Assembly (NCBI GenBank): GCA_031282605.1
Contig: JAITDK010000283.1
Span: forward strand, 1 to 5,018
Source: Oscillospiraceae bacterium
GTDB taxonomy: Bacteria > Bacillota > Clostridia > Christensenellales > Aristaeellaceae
Direction: 5' to 3'
DNA: 5,018 nucleotides
Shown here: one piece after another, positions 1 to 5,018 of the stretch
Position numbering within the stretch: position 1 is the first letter of the stretch
Layout of the letters: each line of letters opens with the position of its first letter
Notes under the pieces: generated by a model
Seen by the model: the letters and a program-made list of their open reading frames with translations, nothing else
Told to the model about the DNA's origin: nothing
Databases searched by the model: none
Made by a program: the position numbers and the translations under genes

Positions 1-131
1 GAATATATGCTTGAGGGGAGGAGAATATTTGATCGCACTCGGCGCGTCCGCGCCTTCGGGTAGTTCGCCATCGCCATGCTCAACCCACGTCCCTCTCGCG
101 ACCTCCCCCGGGCTTGGAACGAGAGAACGGT

Positions 132-300
132 GGAACCGGCTGCGTTACGGGATAGACTATCGGAAATGGTCGGCTGGTTAAAGCCGATGGAATGTGCGTC
201 ACATAGTCCAGGCGAAGCCTGGCCCATCGTGACGCACATTCCATCGGCTTCGGCCAACCGGTTGCGCTGCGACAGTCCATCTCGTAACGCAACCGATTCC
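132..300. repeat. 169-nt imperfect palindrome after pfkA
   Basis: One long inverted repeat centred near 215. Outer arms 132-162 and 270-300 pair at 26 of 31 positions; arms 181-202 and 229-250 pair perfectly over 22 bp. The tip is a perfect 6-bp stem (208-213 with 217-222) closed by the triloop GAA. Between outer and inner arms, 163-180 and 251-269 pair poorly. Counting by hand, 63 of 82 opposed positions are Watson-Crick, with two single-base bulges (228 and 269). Of the 19 exceptions, 17 are A-C or G-T. It begins 9 bases past the pfkA stop, so it would lie in the 3' untranslated region of that message and could act as a terminator or 3' stabiliser, although neither strand has a T-run beside it. 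A MITE-like palindromic element is the main alternative. No target-site duplication is obvious. The palindrome itself is certain; its function is not. Confidence 0.85.
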
Positions 301-309
301 CCCCCTCGC

Positions 310-1377
310 CTAAAGCGCGTTGATCAAGTCATATAGATTCTTATCAAACTTGGGCTTCAACCCCAGCGCCTCGCGTATAGGCATGAAGAATACTTTGCCG
401 TTGCGTACGCCTATCACCTGCTCCTGTATGCCGTCCTTCAGCAGTTTTACAGCCAGCGCGCCGGACTCAAACGCGAACGCCGCGTCTTCCGCGTACGGCG
501 CGGAACCGCGCTGTATATATCCCAGAACCGTCGAACGCGCCTCACACCCCGGCACCATGTACCGCAGCGCCTTGGCCAGCGTGTGCGAATCCAACGGCTG
601 GTTCGGCGAATGTTTCTTCCCCCACTCCGGATCCCTCGCGCTCAAATACTCGTACGCGTCAAACGGCTCCATATTCTGGTTTTGAAACACACCCTCAGCC
701 ACGATCACTGTCGCCCTTGTATCCCCATCCCTCATCAGCGACTCAATCCGGTTCGCTATCTGGTACATGTTGAACGTCTGCTCCGGCACGATCAGTATCT
801 CGCTGCCCGTGCACATAGCGGTACGCAACGCTATATCGCCGCAGTTGCGCCCCATCACCTCGACCACCGCTACGCGATCGTGAGAACGCGATGTCGCGCG
901 TATCATTCTTACCGAATTGACGCACACGTTGACCGCCGTATCATATCCCAACGACCGTTCCGTATACGCCAGATCGTTGTCAATCGTGCCCGGTATGCCT
1001 ATGCACGGCATACCCAGATTGCACAGCGCCATCGCGCCGTTGAACGAACCGTCCCCGCCGATAACTATCAGGCCTTCTATCTCCATCTCCCGCAGATTCC
1101 TGACGGCGAACTCGCGAACGTCGGGGTTCAGGAACTCGATACACCGCGCCGTGCGCAGGTATGTCCCCGGCTGATCCGCTATGTCCAGCACCGTATCCAG
1201 CGCGAGGATCTCCATATCATCCTCAATGTGCTTACGCTTGCGAAGCAGACCGTTGTAGCCGCGCTTGATCCCCACCAGCTCCATATCGTACAGCGCGGCA
1301 AACCGCGCGACGGATACCACGGCGGCGTTCATGCCCGGCGCATCTCCGCCGGAGGTCAAAACCCCAATGCGATGCAT
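310..1377 (-). CDS. pfkA: ATP-dependent 6-phosphofructokinase (divergent)
   Basis: Phosphorylates fructose 6-phosphate to fructose 1,6-bisphosphate, the committed step of glycolysis, in the cytoplasm. The family signatures are in order: GGDAPGMN at residues 10-17, RTARC at 75-79, GGDGS at 107-111, PGTIDND at 129-135 with Asp133 as the expected catalytic base, SHDR at 165-168, MGR at 175-177 and AEG at 227-229. Gly110 in GGDGS and Gly130 in PGT are the residues typical of ATP users rather than pyrophosphate users. At 355 residues it is longer than the usual roughly 320, mainly because of about 30 extra residues between Glu228 and Glu279. The usual LGHIQRGGSP is here LGYIQRGSAP, so the histidine equivalent to E. 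coli His249 is Tyr287. The first effector-site arginine (E. coli Arg21) is Val21, so allosteric control may differ. It is the second gene of an operon, 32 bases after the small protein gene, with a modest GGGGA ribosome-binding site. Enzyme identity is confident; kinetics and regulation are not inferable. Confidence 0.95.
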   Translation of the reverse strand: MHRIGVLTSGGDAPGMNAAVVSVARFAALYDMELVGIKRGYNGLLRKRKHIEDDMEILALDTVLDIADQPGTYLRTARCIEFLNPDVREFAVRNLREMEIEGLIVIGGDGSFNGAMALCNLGMPCIGIPGTIDNDLAYTERSLGYDTAVNVCVNSVRMIRATSRSHDRVAVVEVMGRNCGDIALRTAMCTGSEILIVPEQTFNMYQIANRIESLMRDGDTRATVIVAEGVFQNQNMEPFDAYEYLSARDPEWGKKHSPNQPLDSHTLAKALRYMVPGCEARSTVLGYIQRGSAPYAEDAAFAFESGALAVKLLKDGIQEQVIGVRNGKVFFMPIREALGLKPKFDKNLYDLINAL

Positions 1378-1409
1378 AAACCATTCCCCACGTTTCTATA
1401 TGATTATGA

Positions 1410-1610
1410 TTATATATCCGGCTGCCCGAATAGCACGCGGCTGGCCTCCTTGGCCTCTGTGGGCAGCGTCATCAGTTCATAGAAATTCTCCTCGGGTGAT
1501 AGCGTACGGTATACCGGCCTTACCCGCACCATAAAACCCTCGCGGCTCAGCCTCTCGTACGCCTCGTCCGCGGCCGTCTGCGATCGCACCATATGAATAA
1601 CAATCCACAT
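1410..1610 (-). CDS. small conserved protein upstream of pfkA
   Basis: A 66-residue protein beginning MWIVIHMV and ending FGQPDI, with no signal peptide or membrane segment. The likely order is a beta strand (residues 2-7), a helix (10-24, QTAADEAYERLSREG), a strand (MVRVRPVY), a strand (NFYELMTL) and a helix (PTEAKEASRVLF), suggesting a compact alpha/beta fold. I recognise the pattern: Clostridia often carry a 60-70-residue protein starting MWTVV-like, with the motif EGILVQVRP-like, just before pfkA. Databases sometimes mislabel it glutamate decarboxylase, which it cannot be at this size. Its function is unknown to me; operon position suggests a link to glycolysis. The start at 1610 is preferred over the in-frame ATG at 1649 because GGGAGGT lies 6 bases upstream of 1610 and because the promoter at 1655-1683 places the transcript start at about 1648, which removes the upstream ATG. 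pfkA follows 32 bases later. Confidence 0.8.
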   Translation of the reverse strand: MWIVIHMVRSQTAADEAYERLSREGFMVRVRPVYRTLSPEENFYELMTLPTEAKEASRVLFGQPDI

Positions 1611-1616
1611 AGCCGC

Positions 1617-1623
1617 ACCTCCC
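1617..1623 (-). promoter_or_regulatory. ribosome-binding site GGGAGGT fixing a start
   Basis: GGGAGGT on the minus strand lies 6 bases before the ATG at 1610. It is close to the ideal anti-16S complement and supports the short 66-residue start over the ATG at 1649. Confidence 0.8.
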
Positions 1624-1654
1624 GCATACCATGCGCCGACTGTCGCCATTGTTC

Positions 1655-1683
1655 AGTATAACATATGATCAGTTGTGTATCAA
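1655..1683 (-). promoter_or_regulatory. extended -10 promoter for the pfkA operon
   Basis: Reading the minus strand, TTGATA (1678-1683) is followed after exactly 17 bases by TATACT (1655-1660), preceded by TGT, an extended -10 element. This is one mismatch from consensus in each hexamer. The predicted transcript start is at about 1648, giving a leader of roughly 38 bases to the ATG at 1610. It should drive the small protein gene and pfkA together. No obvious operator overlaps it. Confidence 0.8.
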
Positions 1684-1707
1684 GGTGGGCGATTAACGAC
1701 TTTATGA

Positions 1708-1779
1708 CAACAATATTGGGAAATTACTGTCCAACAGGCGTCAAGTCAATGCCAAATTTGAAAGCAAGTCAACAATATT
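1708..1779. repeat. short direct repeats in AT-richer spacer
   Basis: CAACAATATT occurs at 1708-1717 and again at 1770-1779, and CAAGTCAA occurs at 1742-1749 and 1765-1772. The stretch from about 1690 to 1790 is visibly richer in A and T than its surroundings. It lies upstream of the pfkA-operon promoter and could hold regulator sites, or be residue of the mobile-element debris next to it. I cannot assign a function. Confidence 0.5.
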
Positions 1780-1828
1780 AGCACGGCGTTTACGAGCGGT
1801 ATCAATGGCGCTGGCAGTACCGATCGAA

Positions 1829-1936
1829 TTTACGTCCCTCAAGATTCGTTCCGATCGCGATGCAAACCGCTTTTTCGACGAGCGTTCCCTCCTCCCGCGC
1901 CGACGTTCCCTGCGCGTATATTCGGAGGTTTACACA
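1829..1936 (-). pseudogene. possible IS256-type transposase remnant
   Basis: Translation of the minus strand here gives a piece reading EGTLVEKAVCIAIGTNLEGR followed by K. I match it from memory to the conserved block of IS256/Mutator-type transposases, in which a short DG-V--KAVY segment leads into a hydrophobic strand and then G-NLEG-K. In an intact enzyme this follows the first catalytic Asp of the DDE triad and precedes VLG. Here the expected downstream residues are missing: the frame runs into FDRYCQRH and a stop at 1802-1804. No start, catalytic Asp, or rest of the roughly 400-residue protein is visible in the window, so at most a small broken fragment remains. The next frame continues open from about 1831 to a stop near 1739 with an ARKRRAN segment of unknown origin. 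Terminal inverted repeats are not recognisable. The match rests on about 20 residues and could be coincidental. Confidence 0.45.
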
Positions 1937-2013
1937 TTCGTGGCGACATTTTTTTGCTTGTCCCAGCGGCTGGCTGATAGACAGTAGCACGGTATGGTAT
2001 TCGCGGTGTGATA

Positions 2014-2042
2014 TTGACATGATGATTATCCTGGAACATAAT
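2014..2042 (+). promoter_or_regulatory. strong SigA-type promoter for the serine hydrolase
   Basis: TTGACA (2014-2019) is a perfect -35 hexamer. Seventeen bases later comes CATAAT (2037-2042), one mismatch from the ideal -10. The predicted transcript start is at about 2049, giving a leader of about 40 bases to the ATG at 2089. A 6-bp inverted repeat, ATTATC (2025-2030) and GATAAT (2046-2051), flanks the -10 element and transcript start and might be an operator, but this is weak. Confidence 0.8.
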
Positions 2043-2074
2043 GGAGATAATGAAATTACCTGCCGAAACTGCGA

Positions 2075-2080
2075 TTGGAG
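2075..2080 (+). promoter_or_regulatory. ribosome-binding site TTGGAG fixing a start
   Basis: TTGGAG ends 8 bases before the ATG at 2089, a normal spacing. The earlier in-frame ATGs at 2041 and 2050 lie inside or within a base or so of the promoter's predicted transcript start, so 2089 is the likely initiation codon. Confidence 0.7.
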
Positions 2081-2088
2081 CGTATAGT

Positions 2089-3570
2089 ATGACACAATTG
2101 CCCGTCGCTTCCCCCAGCCAGATGGGAGTCGATCCCAAGGCGATACTGGGCCTGTTGAACGCCGCCGCCGCAAAACATATCAACCTGAACGGGATAGTGC
2201 TGGTTCGACACGGACACGTAATCAGCAAGGGTTGGTACAAGCCGTACCGTGAAGACCTGCGGCACATGCTCTTCTCGCTGACGAAGAGTTTCATGTCGAC
2301 CGCCGCCGGGTTTGCCATACAGGAGGGGCTGCTCTCGCTGGACGCGCCCGTCGTCTCATTTTTCCCAGAAAAGCTGCCTTCCCCGCCCTGCGCGAACATG
2401 CTGGCCATGAAGGTTCGTCACCTGCTGGGCATGTGCACTGGGCATACGTCCGAACCGTCGATCGACGAGGATTTCATCCGCACGTTCCTTACATCGTATG
2501 TGCCGCTGGAGCCGGGCAGCCGCTTTCTATATAACACGGCGGGCAGCTGCATGGCGGGCGCGATCATCGAGAAGGCCACGGGCGCGCATCTGGACGAATA
2601 CCTGAAGCCGCGCCTATTCACCCCGCTAGGCATTGAGGATTACTGTTGGGAACGCTTGCCGGGGGATATCTGCACGGGAGGATATGGATTGAGTCTGCGC
2701 ACGGGCGACATTGCGAAGTTTGGCCAATTCTTGCTGCAGCGCGGCCAATGGGACGGCAAGCAGCTGCTGAACTCGGAGTGGGTTGACGATGCCACGTCGT
2801 TCCACATCCGCCAGCCCGACTCTACGCCGGATTGGTGCGCCGGGTATGGGTATCAGTTCTGGCGCTGCGCGCGCGAGGACGCGTTCCGGGGCGACGGCGC
2901 GTTCGGTCAGTTATGCGTCGTTTTGCCCAAGCATGATATGGTACTCGCAGTGAACGCTGGACTGGGCGACATGCAAGAGGAGATGGATCTGTTCTTCGAC
3001 GAGCTTACGCCGGGGCTTCATGATCACCCTATACCTGAAGACGCGGCCGCCCAAGCCGAGCTGGACGCCAGGCTAGGCTCGCTTTCAGTCGAACCAATCG
3101 CCCTGACAGCCGATAACGGCTCGATCGACAAGGATCAGCCGCCTCGCGCGGCGTCGCTGCCAGACGCGCCGGAGGGAGTCGCCACCTACATGCTCGCCGA
3201 CAACGTACTGGGCGTTAAGAGCGTGGTTGTGTCGCTAGGACGGAATGACGCGGTCGACTCGTTCACGCTCCAATATGAGAACGCCAGCGCCACTATACGC
3301 GCCGGAACCCGCCGATGGATAGAAACGGACTACAACCGTGAAGGCTACGCCGCCGCGCCGTCGTCGCTCGACAGCGGCGTCACGCCGTATCCGCTGTCAG
3401 CCATGTGTGCCGTTGAGGATGGCGTATGGCACATTCGCGTCGTCTATACTACCACGCCGTTCATCGACGATATTCGCGTGACGTTCGTCGGCGGCGCGAT
3501 TCGTGTTAATTACTCGCGAAACGTGGGATTCCGTCAGGTTAATCTTAACTTGATTGGGTTGCGGCAGTAA
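2089..3570 (+). CDS. beta-lactamase-fold serine hydrolase (class C / PBP-like)
   Basis: A 493-residue member of the serine beta-lactamase/penicillin-binding-protein-like hydrolase family. The nucleophile motif is S63-L-T-K66 within LFSLTKSF. The second motif is around Tyr148 (FLYNTAGS), where Asn follows Tyr directly rather than at the usual +2. The third region is RGDGAFGQ at 267-274, in place of the KTG of true beta-lactamases. The catalytic domain covers about residues 5-305. A linker rich in Ala, Asp and Pro follows, and residues of roughly 360-493 form a beta-rich C-terminal domain as seen in Bacillota relatives of about 480-500 residues. No signal peptide or membrane segment is present, so it is probably cytoplasmic and more likely an esterase, amidase or peptidase than an antibiotic-resistance enzyme. 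It has its own strong promoter and no operon partner. The longest frame begins at 2041, but promoter position and ribosome-binding site favour 2089. Substrate is unknown. Confidence 0.9.
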   Translation: MTQLPVASPSQMGVDPKAILGLLNAAAAKHINLNGIVLVRHGHVISKGWYKPYREDLRHMLFSLTKSFMSTAAGFAIQEGLLSLDAPVVSFFPEKLPSPPCANMLAMKVRHLLGMCTGHTSEPSIDEDFIRTFLTSYVPLEPGSRFLYNTAGSCMAGAIIEKATGAHLDEYLKPRLFTPLGIEDYCWERLPGDICTGGYGLSLRTGDIAKFGQFLLQRGQWDGKQLLNSEWVDDATSFHIRQPDSTPDWCAGYGYQFWRCAREDAFRGDGAFGQLCVVLPKHDMVLAVNAGLGDMQEEMDLFFDELTPGLHDHPIPEDAAAQAELDARLGSLSVEPIALTADNGSIDKDQPPRAASLPDAPEGVATYMLADNVLGVKSVVVSLGRNDAVDSFTLQYENASATIRAGTRRWIETDYNREGYAAAPSSLDSGVTPYPLSAMCAVEDGVWHIRVVYTTTPFIDDIRVTFVGGAIRVNYSRNVGFRQVNLNLIGLRQ

Positions 3571-3594
3571 CCCTGCGTCGCGTCAACTGTATCG

Positions 3595-3635
3595 CGGACA
3601 TCCGAGGGCTGCGCCGAGTAGCCCTCGGATGTCCG
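3595..3635. terminator. perfect 16-bp hairpin between convergent genes
   Basis: CGGACATCCGAGGGCT (3595-3610) is followed by a 9-base loop and its exact reverse complement (3620-3635). It sits 24 bases past the serine hydrolase stop and 30 bases past the glycosyltransferase stop on the other strand, the expected place for a two-way terminator. Neither side has a T-run, so it is not a classical intrinsic terminator; it may work with Rho or as a 3' stabilising structure. Confidence 0.7.
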
Positions 3636-3639
3636 TTGC

Positions 3640-3656
3640 AGCGGGAACGTTCCGCT
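3640..3656. repeat. short near-perfect palindrome AGCGG-G-AACGTTCCGCT
   Basis: With one extra G removed this 17-base stretch is fully self-complementary (AGCGGAACGTTCCGCT). It lies between the 16-bp hairpin and the glycosyltransferase stop. It may be part of the same termination region or a protein-binding site; nothing decides between them. Confidence 0.45.
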
Positions 3657-3665
3657 AGGTTCGCG

Positions 3666-4775
3666 TCATTTTATATCCCGAGGCAAGGGTTTATTCCCTA
3701 TTTGAGCCGTCGGCGCTCTACCACCGCGGTTTATTACGTGCCTGATGGCGAGCGGAGTTGACGGTCTAGTGCTCGTCGCCCTTGGCGCTCTCGCCGGGTT
3801 CGGAACGCCGGGCATCGCTCCTCGCGAATTCGTTCGGTGTCCGTTTTGTTGCGCCTGCAAACGTCTAACCGTTCGGTTTTGCTCCAGCTGTGACAAGCGC
3901 GACATCAGCTTGGTGCGTATCTTGGCCTCGTCGCCGACGTTTTTGCCGCATCCGCCCTGCATACCGTAATTTAGACAGCTGCGCATGATGCGTGGAATCT
4001 GCCGGGCTATCTCGGGGCGCTGTGCCATAGGGCTGGATAGCAGGTGATCCAGCAAGGCCAGCATAGACTCGTAGTATTTCGCGACGAACGACGTAGTGAT
4101 GCTCTTGGGCCTGCCCAGCCGATAATGATAGTACCGCTCTGGTATGATAACGATCTTGTTGGCGGCATACAGCGCCTCATAGCAGGCCGCTACGTCATTC
4201 GCCTTGAGTATGCGAGGGTCGACACGCAGGATGGCATCGCGCACTGTCTCAGTACGGAACAGCTTCATCCACAGGTTGGGATGGATGCCGCGCTCGCTGG
4301 TGTTATTCCAGCTCATCATTCCCGGGAATATCTCCCGCTCCATGCGCCTGCGATCGTAAACCCCCGGCGGGCATTTGCCAGATCCGCCAAAGTGAGGCGT
4401 ACCGCGTTCGACGATGTGCGCGCTTATAACAACGTCGGCGTCGGTTCGATCCTGCGCCTGCATCATCTTCTCCTCCATGTCCGCGTCCATCCAATCGTCG
4501 TCGTCGACGAAGTGGACAAACTTGCCCCTGACGATACGCATGCCCTCTGCGCGAGCGGCGGCCGCGCCTTTCGCGCCTTGATGGATCACGCGTACGCGCT
4601 CGTCGGATTTCTGAAACATGTCGCACAGTTCAGCGCATCCGTCCGTCGAACCGTCGTCGACCAGTATGATGTCCAGGTTGCCGTATGTCTGACCCAGTAT
4701 GCTTCCGACACACTTACGCAAATACAATTTGGTATTGTGGACGGTTACAACCACGCTGATTAAATCGCCTGTCAT
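3666..4775 (-). CDS. family 2 glycosyltransferase with basic C-terminal tail
   Basis: A 369-residue GT-A-fold, inverting family 2 glycosyltransferase that would transfer a sugar from a nucleotide donor, probably at the cytoplasmic face of the membrane during surface-polysaccharide synthesis. The N-terminal strand SVVVTVHNT (residues 7-15) is followed by SILGQTY (25-31), VDDGSTDG (39-46) for nucleotide binding, and FVDDDDWMD (89-97) with the metal-binding DXD. Later come NLWMKLFR (167-174) and IIPERYYHYR (210-219), typical of this subfamily. The usual GED acidic motif before the last helix pair reads AND at 192-194, keeping Asp but losing Glu. There is no membrane segment. Residues of about 300-369 are low in complexity and rich in Arg, Pro, Ala and Thr: by hand count 14 Arg/Lys against one acidic residue. 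The start codon overlaps the stop of the upstream gene (ATGA), and a purine-rich GAGGGGAAGGG precedes it, indicating translational coupling. Acceptor and sugar cannot be told. Confidence 0.92.
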   Translation of the reverse strand: MTGDLISVVVTVHNTKLYLRKCVGSILGQTYGNLDIILVDDGSTDGCAELCDMFQKSDERVRVIHQGAKGAAAARAEGMRIVRGKFVHFVDDDDWMDADMEEKMMQAQDRTDADVVISAHIVERGTPHFGGSGKCPPGVYDRRRMEREIFPGMMSWNNTSERGIHPNLWMKLFRTETVRDAILRVDPRILKANDVAACYEALYAANKIVIIPERYYHYRLGRPKSITTSFVAKYYESMLALLDHLLSSPMAQRPEIARQIPRIMRSCLNYGMQGGCGKNVGDEAKIRTKLMSRLSQLEQNRTVRRLQAQQNGHRTNSRGAMPGVPNPARAPRATSTRPSTPLAIRHVINRGGRAPTAQIGNKPLPRDIK

Positions 4776-5018
4776 GAATCCCTTCCCCTCTTCCTGGACT
4801 TGACGACCTTGATGGTGCGCGGTGGTTTGCGCTTGCTCCGTGACACGGCGGGGCGCTGGCTGGTATGAGACGGCGCGGTCGCCCTTTCGCTGCGTTGGAG
4901 TCTATGCGGAACCGACCTCGCTGGACGTTTGACATGTCTTGCTACGCGCTTTTTCGGGGTGTATTGCGTCTGTATCTTGGTTTCTGATTGAACGTTTACA
5001 GCTGGCTGAAGCGGACGG
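4772..5018 (-). CDS. C-terminal end of a basic-tailed protein, cut by window edge
   Basis: An open minus-strand frame enters from the right edge and gives 81 residues before a TGA at 4772-4774 that overlaps the glycosyltransferase ATG. Both other frames on this strand meet stops within the segment, which supports this one. The visible part is only a tail: 24 Lys/Arg against 3 acidic residues, with many Pro, Ser, Thr and Gln, including clusters such as PKKRVARHVKR and SRKRGRDS. It looks disordered, and no domain can be recognised. The ATGA overlap and the similar tail of the next gene suggest a co-translated partner, perhaps another glycosyltransferase of the same locus, but that is inference. 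The start and the functional domain lie outside the window. Confidence 0.65.
   Translation of the reverse strand, partial: RPLQPAVNVQSETKIQTQYTPKKRVARHVKRPARSVPHRLQRSERATAPSHTSQRPAVSRSKRKPPRTIKVVKSRKRGRDS

Larger units (their letters stand above)
1684..2013. other. non-coding spacer between divergent promoters
   Basis: About 330 bases separate the -35 element of the pfkA-operon promoter from the -35 element of the serine hydrolase promoter. Long frames exist here on both strands, but none has a good ribosome-binding site and a protein I recognise as whole. Contents are the short direct repeats (1708-1779), the probable transposase fragment (1829-1936), and otherwise unassigned sequence. The length is more than two simple divergent promoters need, which fits insertion and decay of a mobile element. 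Confidence 0.6.

Noticed and set aside
1..77. Minus-strand frame starting at 77 (MAMANYPKARTRR...) open to the left edge
   Set aside because: Only 25 codons, no well-spaced ribosome-binding site, and no recognisable protein. It could be a gene start but cannot be supported. It does not resemble pyruvate kinase, the frequent neighbour of pfkA.
76..336. Open frames on both strands across the palindrome
   Set aside because: They are by-products of the inverted repeat; the two translations share reversed pieces such as PKPMECAS and THIPSA, and the plus frame runs into pfkA.
583..1482. Long plus-strand frame of 299 codons opposite pfkA
   Set aside because: A shadow of the phosphofructokinase gene. 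The composition, heavy in Arg, His and Tyr, is typical of antisense frames in GC-rich genes, and it has no family motif.
1718..1751. Second minus-strand promoter (TTGACT, 17-base spacer, TAATTT) upstream of the pfkA operon
   Set aside because: The -10 hexamer matches consensus at only three positions, and a much better promoter lies at 1655-1683.
1708..1779. CRISPR-like array from the repeated CAACAATATT
   Set aside because: Only two 10-base copies with no regular repeat-spacer structure and no cas genes nearby.
1802..2173. Intact minus-strand gene of 123 codons overlapping the serine hydrolase start
   Set aside because: Its first half lies antisense to the hydrolase promoter and coding start and looks random; only a short later part resembles a transposase block, so a remnant is the better reading.
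4044..4763. Plus-strand frame of 239 codons opposite the glycosyltransferase
   Set aside because: An antisense shadow of a gene with clear catalytic motifs; no ribosome-binding site or recognisable domain.

Overview
The window is GC-rich bacterial DNA with short intergenic gaps. It contains consensus SigA/sigma-70-type promoters with 17-bp spacers and clear Shine-Dalgarno sequences. The strongest taxonomic hint is a 66-residue protein directly upstream of an ATP-type 6-phosphofructokinase, an arrangement I associate with Clostridia and other Bacillota. The serine hydrolase also resembles enzymes I associate with Bacillota. I would guess a GC-rich member of Clostridia, but this is inference and I cannot name a genus.

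Layout, left to right. Positions 1-131 hold no supported gene. Positions 132-300 are a single 169-nt imperfect palindrome lying 9 bases beyond the pfkA stop codon. Positions 310-1610 are a minus-strand two-gene operon: a small conserved protein followed by 6-phosphofructokinase, driven by an extended -10 promoter at 1655-1683. Positions 1684-2013 are a non-coding stretch with an AT-richer part carrying short direct repeats and, at about 1829-1936 on the minus strand, what looks like a decayed fragment of an IS256-type transposase. A strong plus-strand promoter at 2014-2042 then drives a cytoplasmic beta-lactamase-fold serine hydrolase (2089-3570). A perfect 16-bp stem at 3595-3635 separates it from a convergent minus-strand pair: a family 2 glycosyltransferase (3666-4775) and, overlapping its start codon by an ATGA junction, the C-terminal end of another gene that runs off the right edge.

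How the genes relate. The phosphofructokinase operon is central glycolysis. The glycosyltransferase pair probably belongs to a surface-polysaccharide or glycoconjugate locus continuing to the right. The serine hydrolase has its own promoter and no visible functional link to either neighbour. In both plus- and minus-strand promoter-proximal genes, the mapped promoter excludes the longest-ORF start and fixes a shorter protein.

I see no convincing new multi-gene system. The items most worth a second look are the 169-nt palindrome, whose mismatches are almost all transition-type; the divergent phosphofructokinase, which has an insertion and a substituted substrate-site histidine; and the two translationally coupled proteins that both end in strongly basic, disordered-looking tails.
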